Below are positions 35,533 through 44,563 of a DNA stretch of 64,000 nt, one piece after another. Below the pieces are notes generated by a model, which was given only the letters and a program-made list of their open reading frames with translations, did no database searches and was not told where the DNA came from. The stretch lies in NCBI RefSeq assembly GCF_003344535.1, contig NZ_QPKS01000014.1, forward strand, positions 1 through 64,000, in the 5' to 3' direction. The first letter of the stretch is position 1, and each line of letters begins with the position of its first letter. Both the position numbers and the translations under genes were made by a program. Source of the stretch: Exiguobacterium flavidum (GTDB lineage: Bacteria > Bacillota > Bacilli > Exiguobacteriales > Exiguobacteriaceae).

Positions 35533-36981
35533 TCAATAGGTAGTGACCTGGAACAGCTTCTGGATGGCATAGAGCGTCAGCTTGAAGAGCGGGATGTCTT
35601 CCTGGAACTTCTCATAGTCTGCCGTGTATACGGCTCCGTCGTTCGTCCAAAGCTTCTTGAAGTAGCGATCGACCGACTGCGCGAAAGGAGAGGAGGCATC
35701 GACGCGGAAGTCGAGGTTCGTCTCCATGTTGTAGTCGTCAAGGTTGCGCGACGTGTAGTTCGCGCTGCCGCCGATGATCCGGCTCGTATCCGCCCCTTCG
35801 ATATAGAGGAGCTTCGAATGATACTGCTCGGTCCCTGTCTGATACCAGCGGATCGAGAGGTGCTCTGAGCGCGTCTCATACAGTTCGGCAGCTACCGGAA
35901 GGTTCGGCAGACCGATTTTCTCCTGGCCGAAGGCATTCCGGTTCGGATCGAGGATCAGGCGCACCGTCACGCCGCGCTCTGCCGCGTCCTCGAGCGCGTC
36001 GATGATGTCACGGTCCGCGAGATAGAACATGCCGACCCAGACGATGTCGCCCGTCGTTGCATCGTCGATCGCTCCGACGACGGCGTCCTGGATTTGCTGC
36101 TCGGTGACGACTCGGGCTTCCCCGATCGGATTTTCGACGTCTTCTTTCGTCTCGAAGCGCGGGAAACGCTCCGCGTCTCCGCCTGAGAAAGCGAAGACGG
36201 CGCGTTCCGACTCGAGCAGGTCCTCCTGGATCTTGCCGTCTACGCGGAATCCGATGTTCGAATGATAGGCGCTCGCGTCATGCGGGTTCGCCGACAGGAC
36301 GAGCGAGGTGTCCTCCGTGATGACGACCTTCCGGTGGTTCGCCTTGACGTTGAGGAGCCGCGCGTAGGAGCGGATAGTGACGTCAGGTGCGTTCGTGCCC
36401 ATCGGATTCGGGATCCAGCCGTCCGTCGAGTTTCCCGTCCAGGAGAAGAGCGGACGCCAGACGCTCGAGTAGAGGACGTTCGGATCGCGCAAACGATCGA
36501 GGTCGGTAAAGACGACCTCTGCCCCGAGCTTCTCGAGCGGAGCGAGCGCCTCCGCCTCGTGCGAGCCGTAAGTCGTGTTGACGATGTCGCTGATGAACAC
36601 GACCTTCAAATCGGGATGTCGCTCCATCTGCTGCTTGATGGCCTCCGTCAATTGGCTGCTCAGCTTCGGATAGAGGCGGTCCTCCTTGTGATAACCGTTG
36701 ACGAGGAACAGGTCGAGGACGAGAAACTCTTCCGCCTTCCCGATCGTGTCGAAAAGTTCGTCGAAGATCATCTGATCGCTCCGGGATTGGCCATCGACCG
36801 AGTAGGTCGAATCCTCGAGGAACTTGACGTCATTGCTAGCGATTTGCCGCCATTCTCCCTGATAGGACGTGCCTTCAGGCAACGGTTTTACGCGGTTGTA
36901 GACACCGAATGAAGCGAAGAAAAGCAACAGCAGGATCGGGATGAGCCATTCCTTCCTGCGGTACCAGCGTCGTCTTGCCAT
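35533..36981 (-). CDS. Phospholipase D-family protein (cardiolipin synthase-like)
   Basis: A 482-residue protein with one N-terminal membrane helix (about 11-28) after a basic start, then two PLD domains. The first active-site motif is ANHRKVVITED (about 216-226) and the second YHSKLLYIEGADTSRIIGGS (about 395-414); both have the His and Lys, and the Asp is present or replaced by Glu-Asp. IIGGSANYTSRNL is also typical. It may make or remodel phospholipid at the membrane. It lacks the two long N-terminal helices of classical cardiolipin synthases, so the reaction is uncertain. Confidence 0.82.
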   Translation of the reverse strand: MARRRWYRRKEWLIPILLLLFFASFGVYNRVKPLPEGTSYQGEWRQIASNDVKFLEDSTYSVDGQSRSDQMIFDELFDTIGKAEEFLVLDLFLVNGYHKEDRLYPKLSSQLTEAIKQQMERHPDLKVVFISDIVNTTYGSHEAEALAPLEKLGAEVVFTDLDRLRDPNVLYSSVWRPLFSWTGNSTDGWIPNPMGTNAPDVTIRSYARLLNVKANHRKVVITEDTSLVLSANPHDASAYHSNIGFRVDGKIQEDLLESERAVFAFSGGDAERFPRFETKEDVENPIGEARVVTEQQIQDAVVGAIDDATTGDIVWVGMFYLADRDIIDALEDAAERGVTVRLILDPNRNAFGQEKIGLPNLPVAAELYETRSEHLSIRWYQTGTEQYHSKLLYIEGADTSRIIGGSANYTSRNLDDYNMETNLDFRVDASSPFAQSVDRYFKKLWTNDGAVYTADYEKFQEDIPLFKLTLYAIQKLFQVTTY

Positions 36982-37134
36982 ATCCGCATTGCTCCTTTCT
37001 TAATCATCGTTCTAAGTACAGTATAGGGGACGGGGCATCGGGTTGGATAGCGGGGGCGGGTAACCCAATAATAAAAAATGGAAACAGGACCAAAAATAGG
37101 TATAGGAAAAAAGTCCTTATTTATCATAAAATGT

Positions 37135-37163
37135 TTGCTTTGTTAAGTATTATGGATTATGAT
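37135..37163 (+). promoter_or_regulatory. Promoter of the immune inhibitor A gene
   Basis: TTGCTT (37135-37140), 17 bases, TATGAT (37158-37163) in an AT-rich intergenic region. Confidence 0.55.
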
Positions 37164-37209
37164 TTGAATATTCTGAATAATCACTCATCCAACATAGGGG
37201 GTACATCAC

Positions 37210-39591
37210 GTGGGCAAAAAGCAAAAATTAGGACTCGTCGTCCTGTCAGGCATCACGGCAAGTGCATTCGCATTCACTCCGGTCTTACCAGGTGGGAAGG
37301 TAAACCAAGTGGAAGCAGCAAGCGCGACGGTATCAGGCGCACCGATGGATTTGAACACAGTCGATCAGGAACGGCTCGGTAAGGCGCTCCAGAAGCGCGG
37401 CGTCATCTCGAAGGCGGCTTCGGCGAAGGAAGTGCAAAAAGCCGTCCAGCAATACCTCGAGCAGAAGGCGAACGGCAAACCGGCCGCACACGGCAAACAC
37501 TCGGAGAAGGAACAGGAGTTCGACGCAAAGACAAAGGCCTTCCTGACGAAGCAGAAGGACAAGCTCGCGAAGCAGCTCGATAAAGGGCACAAGAACTTCA
37601 AGAAAGGAAAACCGAACGGCGCGGTCAAAGTCGACCCGGCGAAGCCAGCTACATACAATGGTGGCGTCCGCAGCGACAAGGTACTCGTTCTCTTGACGGA
37701 ATACAGTGACTTCAAGCATAACAACGTCGTTCAGGAAGAAGGCTACATGTACGCCGACAACTTCAGCAAGGAGCACTACGAGAAGCTGATGTTCGGCGAC
37801 GAGGAGTTCGAACTGTTCAGCGGAGACAAGGTCAAGACGTTCAAGCAGTACTACGAAGAACAGTCTGGCGGCAGCTATACGGTCGACGGGACGGTCTCGA
37901 ACTGGCTGTCGGTTCCGGGCACAGCGAAGGACTACGGCAGTGACAACCCTGCCGGCGGAAACGATAACAATCCTGGAACGAAAGGTCCGCGCGGCCTCGT
38001 CAAGGACGCGCTCAACGCAGCGGTCGCTTCGGGAATCGATCTCGCGGAATACGATGAGTTCGACCTTTATGACCTCGACGGTGACGGCAATCAGAACGAG
38101 CCGGACGGTCTCGTCGATCACTTGATGATCATCCATGCCGGTACTGGACAGGAAGCTGGCGGCGGAACGCTCGGAGACGACGCAATCTGGTCACACCGCT
38201 GGGTACTCAACGGCGTCTATCCTGTAGCGAACACGACTGCGAAAGTCGGCTACTGGGGCGGAAAGATGGCAGCTTACGACTACACGGTTCAGCCTGAAGA
38301 CGGCGCAGTCGGCGTCTTCGCGCACGAGTTCGGCCATGACCTTGGTCTGCCGGATGAGTATGACACGCAGTACACGGGACAAGGCGAACCGGTCGCTTCG
38401 TGGTCGATCATGTCCGGCGGAAGCTGGAACGGTCGCGTAGCGGGTACGGAGCCGACGAGCTTCTCGCCGCAAAACAAGGAATTCTTCCAAAAGACGATGG
38501 GCGGCAACTGGGCGAACATGACGGAGATCGATTACAGCGCGCTCGACAACAACGGCATCGCTGCGATCCTCGACCAGAGCGTCACGAAGTCGGCGAACCC
38601 TGGGATCATCAAGGTCAACCTGCCGGACAAACCTGTCAAAGGAATCCAGCCGGCGTTCGGTGAAAAGTATTACTACAGCACGAAAGGCGACGACCTTCAT
38701 ACGGCACTCACGACGCCTGAATTCGATTTGACGAATGCGACGAGTGCATCGTTCGACTTCAAGACGCTCTACGATGTCGAGTTCGAATATGACTACTTGT
38801 ATGTCAACGCGATCGTCGATGGAAAGAAGACGCTTCTTGATACGATCGGCGACGACGATACGGACGGAGACGCTCGTGCAGAGTCGACGAAAGGCGCTTG
38901 GGTCGACAAATCATATGACCTCAGCCAGTTCGCAGGCAAAAAAGTCACGCTCGAGTTCGAGTACGTGACGGATGGCGGTCTCGCCCTCGACGGATTCGCT
39001 CTCGACGAAGCGAAACTGACGGTCGACGGAAAAGTCGTCTTCGAGGACGGCGCGGAAGGCGAAGCGAAGCTTGCGCTTGACGGCTTCGAAGTCTCGAACG
39101 GATTCGACTTCAAGAAACACTACTACTACCTCGAATGGCGCAACTACGCTGGATCGGATGTCGCGCTCCAGTACGCACGAGGCGTGAAATACAACACAGG
39201 TATGGTCGTATGGTACGGCGATGAAAGCTTCACGGACAACTGGGTCGGTGTACACCCGGGCGAAGGATTCCTCGGTGTCGTCGATGCGCACGCAGGGGCA
39301 ATCGTCGGAACGCTAAACGGACAGCCGACGACGAACCAAAGCACACGGTACCAAATCGCTGACGCTGCCTTCAGCTACGACAAGGCACCAGCTTGGTACA
39401 TCAACTCACCATCACGCGGAATCTATGACTACAAAGGCCTTGCAGGCGTGACGACGTTCGACGACGCGAACTCGTACATCAACAGCCTGATTCCTGACGC
39501 GGGTAAACTTCTGCCGAAACACGGACTCAAAGTCCAAGTCATCGGCGAAGCGAAGGACAACTCTGCTGGAGCGGTCTGGATCCACAAATGA
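37210..39591 (+). CDS. Secreted immune inhibitor A metalloprotease (M6)
   Basis: A 793-residue preproprotein. A signal peptide (about 1-37, ending EAA), a charged propeptide (about 38-155) and the M6 domain follow. The zinc site is [14 protein letters not shown] (about 372-385). A calcium loop is seen in [17 protein letters not shown]. Beta-rich C-terminal domains (about 480-790) repeat the [11 protein letters not shown] type of strand. It would degrade extracellular proteins. GTG 37210 follows AGGGGG. It lies near the M4 protease but is transcribed separately. Confidence 0.92.
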   Translation: MGKKQKLGLVVLSGITASAFAFTPVLPGGKVNQVEAASATVSGAPMDLNTVDQERLGKALQKRGVISKAASAKEVQKAVQQYLEQKANGKPAAHGKHSEKEQEFDAKTKAFLTKQKDKLAKQLDKGHKNFKKGKPNGAVKVDPAKPATYNGGVRSDKVLVLLTEYSDFKHNNVVQEEGYMYADNFSKEHYEKLMFGDEEFELFSGDKVKTFKQYYEEQSGGSYTVDGTVSNWLSVPGTAKDYGSDNPAGGNDNNPGTKGPRGLVKDALNAAVASGIDLAEYDEFDLYDLDGDGNQNEPDGLVDHLMIIHAGTGQEAGGGTLGDDAIWSHRWVLNGVYPVANTTAKVGYWGGKMAAYDYTVQPEDGAVGVFAHEFGHDLGLPDEYDTQYTGQGEPVASWSIMSGGSWNGRVAGTEPTSFSPQNKEFFQKTMGGNWANMTEIDYSALDNNGIAAILDQSVTKSANPGIIKVNLPDKPVKGIQPAFGEKYYYSTKGDDLHTALTTPEFDLTNATSASFDFKTLYDVEFEYDYLYVNAIVDGKKTLLDTIGDDDTDGDARAESTKGAWVDKSYDLSQFAGKKVTLEFEYVTDGGLALDGFALDEAKLTVDGKVVFEDGAEGEAKLALDGFEVSNGFDFKKHYYYLEWRNYAGSDVALQYARGVKYNTGMVVWYGDESFTDNWVGVHPGEGFLGVVDAHAGAIVGTLNGQPTTNQSTRYQIADAAFSYDKAPAWYINSPSRGIYDYKGLAGVTTFDDANSYINSLIPDAGKLLPKHGLKVQVIGEAKDNSAGAVWIHK

Positions 39592-39598
39592 TGAATGG

Positions 39599-39628
39599 AC
39601 GGGGCGGGATTTTCCGCTCCGTTTTTTT
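39599..39628 (+). terminator. Terminator of the immune inhibitor A gene
   Basis: ACGGGGCGG/CCGCTCCGT with one mismatch, followed by seven T. Confidence 0.85.
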
Positions 39629-39680
39629 ATATTTCGATATAGTTTTGGAAAAAAGATGGAAAATGAATTGGTAAGACAAC

Positions 39681-39862
39681 TTGACTTAACGGCTTGTTGC
39701 ACCTATACTGAAGTCAGCTCAATACGGTTATTGTCTTCACTGATTCACATTTTTGCGAACACTTTTCGTCGATCATGGGATTCGGGACAATAATGGATTG
39801 CTTTCATATGCGAGGCGTATGTATCGTATGTATTAGCTAATTTATTTTTGGAGGTTGTTCCC
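39681..39862 (+). promoter_or_regulatory. Promoter and long leader of the cold-shock gene
   Basis: TTGACT (39681-39686), 17 bases, TATACT (39704-39709). The start of transcription would be near 39716, leaving a leader of about 147 bases, as in cspA-type mRNAs that switch structure with temperature. A hairpin of CATATGC and GCGTATG (39805-39821) lies before the strong GGAGG at 39851. Confidence 0.7.
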
Positions 39863-40063
39863 ATGAACACAGGTAAAGTAAAATGGTTTAACGCAGAAAA
39901 AGGTTTCGGTTTCATCGAAGTTGAAGGCGGAGAAGACGTATTCGTACATTTCTCAGCAATCACTGGTGAAGGCTTCAAGACTCTCGAAGAAGGTCAAGAA
40001 GTTGAATTCGAAATCACTGAAGGCAACCGCGGCGCGCAAGCTGCTAACGTTGTAAAACTCTAA
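39863..40063 (+). CDS. csp: Cold-shock protein
   Basis: A 66-residue single-stranded nucleic-acid binding OB-fold protein and RNA chaperone. RNP1 is in KGFGFIEV and RNP2 in VFVHFSAI; the start [16 protein letters not shown] is typical of CspB-type proteins. ATG 39863 was chosen over the in-frame upstream start because TTTGGAGG lies 8 bases before it and family members begin there. Base and codon use differ from its neighbours (more A and T), as usual for a highly expressed gene. Confidence 0.97.
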   Translation: MNTGKVKWFNAEKGFGFIEVEGGEDVFVHFSAITGEGFKTLEEGQEVEFEITEGNRGAQAANVVKL

Positions 40064-40075
40064 TTTCGACTCTTC

Positions 40076-40108
40076 AACCGCCCGTCTCGCGACGGGCGGT
40101 TTTCTTTT
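40076..40108 (+). terminator. Terminator of the cold-shock gene
   Basis: ACCGCCCGTC/GACGGGCGGT, four-base loop, then a T-rich tract. Confidence 0.9.
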
Positions 40109-40115
40109 CCGGTCA

Positions 40116-40150
40116 ATTATCTTGAATTCAAGATAATCATTCGCTATACT
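40116..40150 (+). promoter_or_regulatory. MhqR-type operator and promoter
   Basis: A perfect 22-bp palindrome (40116-40137; half-site ATTATCTTGAA) contains the -35 TTGAAT (40122-40127); 17 bases on is TATACT (40145-40150). The half-site resembles the B. subtilis MhqR box (ATCTCGAA), and the gene behind it is an MhqO-like dioxygenase. Confidence 0.75.
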
Positions 40151-40184
40151 GGAAACAACAACCAAATCAAAAGGAGTGGATCAT

Positions 40185-41141
40185 ATGGAACTGCTAGGCA
40201 TTCATCATGTTTCGATCTTGACGGGGATGGCGGAGCGCAATTATCAATTCTATACACAGACGATGGGGATGCGCCTGATCAAACGGACGGTCAACCAGGA
40301 CGACACGACGTCGTATCATCTGTTCTATGGGGACGCGGAAGGTAATCCAGGGACGGACTTGACTTTCTTCGACATCCCGCACCTCGGGACGGCGGTTCCT
40401 GGATCATCAAGCATCTCGTCGACGTCGCTGCGCGTCAAGACGACGGAGTCTCTTCGGTTCTGGAAGGCGCGGTTCGAGAAGCTCGGCGTCGACCATGACG
40501 AAATCAAGAAACGCGCCGGGCGCAACACGCTCGCCTTCCGTGATCAGGAGGGGACACGCCTCATCCTCGCGGCAGAGGACGGGGAAGCGGGAGTCGCAGG
40601 CGGCGTCCCGTGGAAACATGACGAGATTCCGGCGGAGCACGCGATCGTCGGGCTCGGGGCAGTCACGCTGACGGTCCAGGACCCGGAGCCGACCGCGCTC
40701 GTGTTGACGCACGTCATGGGCTTCCGGAAAATCGGCAGCTACACGGACGAAGGCCATGCGATCGACGTCTATGCGACGGGCGAGGGCGGCGTCGGAGCCG
40801 AGGTCCATCTCGAGGCACGGCCGGATCTCGCACCGGAGCGTCCGGGACGCGGCAGCGTCCACCACGTCGCGTTCCGCGTACCGGATTCAGCAGAGTATGA
40901 CGAGTGGTACGAGCGTCTCTCGCAAGTTCGCCTGCCGAACTCCGGCAAGATCGACCGGCACTACTTCCAGGCGCTCTACTTCCGTGAGCCGAACCGGATC
41001 CTGTTCGAGCTGTCGACCGACACGCCGGGATTCGCGACGGACGAATCGGTCGAGACGTTAGGCGAGAAGCTAGCCCTTCCTCCCTTCCTCGAGCCGAAAC
41101 GGGCTGAGATCGAGGCACGCCTGCGTCCGCTCGAAATCTGA
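40185..41141 (+). CDS. MhqO-like ring-cleaving dioxygenase
   Basis: A 318-residue two-domain VOC dioxygenase that would open hydroquinone or catechol-type rings and so detoxify quinones. The first module begins LLGIHHVSILTGMAERNYQF, with a metal-ligand His; the second has RGSVHHVAFRVPD and YFREPNRILFELSTDTPGF with the later His and Glu. ATG 40185 follows AAGGAG; the frame also opens at GTG 40176, which overlaps that site. The operator directly upstream indicates control by an MarR/MhqR-type repressor that is not encoded in this window. Confidence 0.9.
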   Translation: MELLGIHHVSILTGMAERNYQFYTQTMGMRLIKRTVNQDDTTSYHLFYGDAEGNPGTDLTFFDIPHLGTAVPGSSSISSTSLRVKTTESLRFWKARFEKLGVDHDEIKKRAGRNTLAFRDQEGTRLILAAEDGEAGVAGGVPWKHDEIPAEHAIVGLGAVTLTVQDPEPTALVLTHVMGFRKIGSYTDEGHAIDVYATGEGGVGAEVHLEARPDLAPERPGRGSVHHVAFRVPDSAEYDEWYERLSQVRLPNSGKIDRHYFQALYFREPNRILFELSTDTPGFATDESVETLGEKLALPPFLEPKRAEIEARLRPLEI

Positions 41142-41216
41142 CAATCCTGTGACATGCACCCGTTCTTCCGTCACACCCTGTATAATGGGGTCAGCAACGT
41201 TTGAAAGGGTGACGGG

Positions 41217-41510
41217 ATGTTACGCAACGTATTAGGTCAGTTCCGCATGATCGCGATTTTAGAAGGGATTTCATTTTTGGTTCTGTTGTTCATCGCGATG
41301 CCGCTCAAGTATATGATGGATATGCCGCAGGCGGTCGCTGTCGTCGGTGCTGCTCACGGAGTATTGTTCGTCATGTATGGGCTTTGGCTCGTCGTCGTCA
41401 AGTTCAAGTATCGCTGGTCGATTCTCAAGACGGGCATCGCCTTCCTTGCGTCGTTCATTCCGTTCGGGACGTTCGTCCTCGACCGGAAACTGAAAGAGGA
41501 AGCAGCGTAA
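41217..41510 (+). CDS. DUF3817-family membrane protein
   Basis: A 97-residue integral membrane protein with three hydrophobic segments (about 12-32, 38-62, 69-88). The FRMIAILEGISFLVLLFIAM start and the VAVVGAAHGVLFVMYGLWL helix are typical of DUF3817, whose role is unknown. AAAGGG precedes ATG 41217, and TATAAT is seen at 41180-41185. Confidence 0.85.
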   Translation: MLRNVLGQFRMIAILEGISFLVLLFIAMPLKYMMDMPQAVAVVGAAHGVLFVMYGLWLVVVKFKYRWSILKTGIAFLASFIPFGTFVLDRKLKEEAA

Positions 41511-41540
41511 GCAAAAATTGTGTATACTGGATACAGCACG

Positions 41541-41592
41541 GCTGTGGATAACTGTTTTGGTCAATGCGAAGCAGGTTATCCACAGCTTTTTT
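41541..41592 (+). terminator. Terminator whose stem is built of two DnaA boxes
   Basis: GCTGTGGATAAC (41541-41552) and GTTATCCACAGC (41575-41586) form a perfect 12-bp stem with a 22-base loop, followed by six T. Each arm contains a perfect DnaA box (41543-41551 and 41576-41584). A third, TGTGGATAA, lies at 41653-41661 in the helicase gene. Confidence 0.75.
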
Positions 41593-41618
41593 CTGTGGAT
41601 TAATTTTAGGAGGGCACC

Positions 41619-42851
41619 ATGTCAACATTCGAAACACTTCATATTCAAGAACTGTGGATAAAAAAACTGCAAAAACAAGGAATCAAGACACCGACACCGA
41701 TCCAGGCGCAAGCGATCCCGCACCTGCTGACTGGACGAGACCTGCTCGGAAAGGCACAGACGGGAACGGGCAAGACGCTCGCGTTCCTGTTGCCGATCCT
41801 CGAGCGAATCGACCTCGAGCAGAAATCGGTCCAGGCGCTGATCGTCGCACCGACGCGTGAGCTCGCTCGCCAGATCGCGGACGAGACGCATAAGCTGATC
41901 CGCAACCTCGAGGACATCCGTGCGCTCGCCGTCTACGGCGGACAGGACGTCGTCAAACAGATCAACAAGCTCGACCGGATGCCGCAGATCGTCATCGGGA
42001 CGCCTGGGCGTATCCTTGACCATATCGACCGGGGCACGCTCGATCTCCGCGAACTGAAGACGCTCGTCCTCGACGAGGCGGACCAGATGCTCCATATCGG
42101 CTTCCTGCCGGAGGTCGAGGACATCATCGCTGCGACGCCGCGCGACCGTCAGCTCGTCATGTTGTCGGCGACGATGCCGGACAAGGTCGAGAAGCTCGCG
42201 AAGACATATCTGAAGAACGCTGCGGAAGTCAGCGTCGAGGCGGAGAAGGTGACGGTCGACACGATCGATCAGCACGTCATCATGACGACGGACCGGCGCA
42301 AGCAGGTGACGCTCCGAGCGATGCTTGATGAGATGCGCCCATACGCTGCGATCATCTTCTGCCGGACACAGCGCCGCGCAAGCAAGCTGAACGAAGAGCT
42401 GCAGATGCAGGGCTACCCGACGGACGAACTGCACGGCGGCTTGACGCAGGCGAAGCGCGAGAAGGCGATGGCGAAGTTCTATCAAGGGAAGACACCGTTC
42501 CTGATCGCGACGGACGTCGCTTCGCGCGGACTCGACGTCACAGGTGTGACGCACGTCTTCAACTATGATTTGCCGGATGACGCCGAGAGCTACGTCCACC
42601 GGATCGGTCGGACAGGCCGGGCCGGGAACGACGGCATGGCGATCACACTCGTCACGCCGCGCGACGAACGCGCCTTCCGTGACATCGAACGGACACTCGG
42701 CATCGACGTGACGCCGATCACGGTCGAACTGTCGGAAGAGATGATCGCAAGCCAGCACGACCAGAGCAAAGGGTCGAGCAAGCCAGCCGAAGGGCGCGGC
42801 AACACGCGCCGTTCCTCGAACCGGCGGACGAACAATTCACGCCGGAGATGA
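41619..42851 (+). CDS. DEAD-box RNA helicase
   Basis: A 410-residue ATP-dependent RNA helicase with all motifs: Q-motif region TPTPIQAQAIP, AQTGTGKT (I), PTRELARQI (Ia), TPGRILDH (Ib), LDEADQM (II), LSATMP (III), IIFCRTQRR (IV), ATDVASRGLDV (V) and HRIGRTGRAG (VI). A basic Arg/Asn-rich tail (about 380-410) would bind RNA. It fits the CshA/CshB group in ribosome assembly, decay or cold adaptation. AGGAGG precedes ATG 41619. A perfect DnaA box lies inside codons 12-15. Confidence 0.92.
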   Translation: MSTFETLHIQELWIKKLQKQGIKTPTPIQAQAIPHLLTGRDLLGKAQTGTGKTLAFLLPILERIDLEQKSVQALIVAPTRELARQIADETHKLIRNLEDIRALAVYGGQDVVKQINKLDRMPQIVIGTPGRILDHIDRGTLDLRELKTLVLDEADQMLHIGFLPEVEDIIAATPRDRQLVMLSATMPDKVEKLAKTYLKNAAEVSVEAEKVTVDTIDQHVIMTTDRRKQVTLRAMLDEMRPYAAIIFCRTQRRASKLNEELQMQGYPTDELHGGLTQAKREKAMAKFYQGKTPFLIATDVASRGLDVTGVTHVFNYDLPDDAESYVHRIGRTGRAGNDGMAITLVTPRDERAFRDIERTLGIDVTPITVELSEEMIASQHDQSKGSSKPAEGRGNTRRSSNRRTNNSRRR

Positions 42852-42863
42852 CGTGAGCAAAAC

Positions 42864-42897
42864 AAAGGGAGTGAGGTCAATCGACCTCACTCCCTTA
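42864..42897. terminator. Bidirectional terminator
   Basis: AAGGGAGTGAGGTC/GACCTCACTCCCTT, 14 bp, four-base loop, between convergent genes. Confidence 0.85.
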
Positions 42898-42906
42898 TTG
42901 TCGTGC

Positions 42907-43320
42907 TCAGAAATTGCCGTAGACGATCTGGCCGCCGAGATGCCCGGTATAGGCGAGGAGTCCGCTGCCGATCAGTGCGGCGATCAAGGAGAGCACGACG
43001 AACAGCTTCCCTTTCGCCCGGTATCCGAGCAGAAGCAGGACGAAGGCGACGCCGAAACTGACGAGGCTGAACAGGGCGAAATGCTCATGGTCCTCGATCA
43101 GCATCTCACTCGCGTTCAAGTTCGCCTCAGCGAATTCCTCCGCGCCGTCACCGCTCAGGTAGGCGGCGACGCCGCTGAGCAATCCTGCAGCGATTGTCGC
43201 GAGCGCGAACAGGCGGGCCTGGACCCATTTGAGGCTGAACAAAATCAGGACGGTGGCGAAGAGCAAAAGGCCGATCGGCGCATGGACGAGCAGCGGGTGG
43301 AGCGGTACTCCGTTCAACAT
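42907..43320 (-). CDS. DUF2231-family membrane protein
   Basis: A 137-residue protein with four membrane helices. It starts with the DUF2231 hallmark HPLLVHAPIGLLLFATVLIL; a His also lies in EDHEHFALFSLVSF. DUF2231 proteins are often predicted haem-binding or redox-linked membrane proteins, without firm function. It begins at ATG 43320 after GGGAGG. It is next to, and in the same direction as, the sensor kinase gene's 3' end but separated by 61 bases. Confidence 0.82.
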   Translation of the reverse strand: MLNGVPLHPLLVHAPIGLLLFATVLILFSLKWVQARLFALATIAAGLLSGVAAYLSGDGAEEFAEANLNASEMLIEDHEHFALFSLVSFGVAFVLLLLGYRAKGKLFVVLSLIAALIGSGLLAYTGHLGGQIVYGNF

Positions 43321-43381
43321 GGTGAGTCCTCCCTTGATCTGGATAAGAATCTACTATGAAGATACCCGCTTTTTCTGACAA

Positions 43382-44563
43382 TCAGCTGACAGGCGCGTCA
43401 GGGAAACGGACGGTGAAGGTCGTCCCTTGTCCGTGTACGGATTCGACGCCGATCGTCGCCCCGTGGTTGTTCGCGATCGTCTTCGCGATGGCGAGACCGA
43501 GGCCGCTCCCGCTTCCGTGCCGCGCGTGGTCGCCGCGATAGAACCGGTCGAACAGGCGAGGGGTGTCCTTCTCATCGATGCCGATGCCAGTGTCGGTCAC
43601 GCGCAAAGATGGTCCCTCCTCGTCCGTCAAAGAGATATGGATGACACCGCCATCACTGTACTGTACGGCGTTCTCGAGGAAGACGTGGACGAGTCGCCCG
43701 ATCTGCTGATCGTCGCCCATGATGTGGATCGAAGGCTCGATTGACAGCTCGAGGTGATGGCCCGCCGGCAGGACGTGACGGAAGCGCTCGGCAGCGCGCA
43801 AGACCGATTCGCTGAGCGAGATGCGCGTCATCCGTGTCGACTGCCCTTCCCTTGCGATCAGGAGGAGATCCGAGATGAGCGACTGCATCGTCTCGGTCTC
43901 CGATTTGACGTCTTTCAGGACGAGTCGTCCTTCTTCGGTCAACGGTTCCGTCTCGAGCAGCTCGATGCCGCTGTAGACGATCGTCAGCGGCGTCCGCAGT
44001 TCGTGCGAAGCGTCTGAAGTGAACTGTCGCTGCCGTTCGAAGGCGGCCTGGATCGGCCGGACGGTCCGACCGGCGAGGAAGTAGCCGATCGCGGTCAGGA
44101 GGACTGTCGCGACGATCGCGATCGCGACGAGAAGAAGAATCAGTTGATTGAGCGTCTCCTTCGTCGGGGTGACGTTCTTTAGGAGCAACACCGTCCGATC
44201 ATCCGATTCCCTCTTATGAAGGAGGATATTTCGTCCGGACCACTCCTGTTCGGTGAAAGCGTCGTCGGACCGTGCGAAGCGGTCGAGCGCTTCGGATTCC
44301 GCGAAGTCGGGGAGCGAGGAGAAGAGGATGCGTCCTTCAGGATTCCTGATCTCAAAATAGATGGTATCGGCTCCGCTGGTGTTTTCACCGTGCTCGATCC
44401 GTTCGAACAATTCACGGTCCGCGATACTCTCGAGCTGTCTCGATTCCATCCGGCTGAGCAGGTGCTCGGTCGAGAAGTAGAGCGTCCCGAGGATCGCAAG
44501 CAACAGGAGGAGGAAGGTACCCGTGTAGAGGAGCGTCAAGCGTCTGCGGACCGGCTCAAACAT
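43382..44563 (-). CDS. Two-component sensor histidine kinase
   Basis: A 393-residue membrane kinase: helix about 10-31, extracellular sensor (about 32-135), second helix (about 137-160), then a dimerisation domain with the phospho-accepting His in SDASHELRTPLTIVYSG, and an ATPase domain with N-box VFLENAVQYS, G1 VTDTGIGI, F FDRFYRG and G2 GSGSGLGLAI. ATG 44563 overlaps the end of the regulator gene by 8 bases. No HAMP domain is evident. The likely target is the divergent operon at 45346-47129. Confidence 0.9.
   Translation of the reverse strand: MFEPVRRRLTLLYTGTFLLLLLAILGTLYFSTEHLLSRMESRQLESIADRELFERIEHGENTSGADTIYFEIRNPEGRILFSSLPDFAESEALDRFARSDDAFTEQEWSGRNILLHKRESDDRTVLLLKNVTPTKETLNQLILLLVAIAIVATVLLTAIGYFLAGRTVRPIQAAFERQRQFTSDASHELRTPLTIVYSGIELLETEPLTEEGRLVLKDVKSETETMQSLISDLLLIAREGQSTRMTRISLSESVLRAAERFRHVLPAGHHLELSIEPSIHIMGDDQQIGRLVHVFLENAVQYSDGGVIHISLTDEEGPSLRVTDTGIGIDEKDTPRLFDRFYRGDHARHGSGSGLGLAIAKTIANNHGATIGVESVHGQGTTFTVRFPDAPVS

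Noticed and set aside
41622-42758. A 378-codon frame antisense to the DEAD-box helicase
   Set aside because: The helicase motifs on the plus strand are complete; the antisense frame shows no motif and no start signal.
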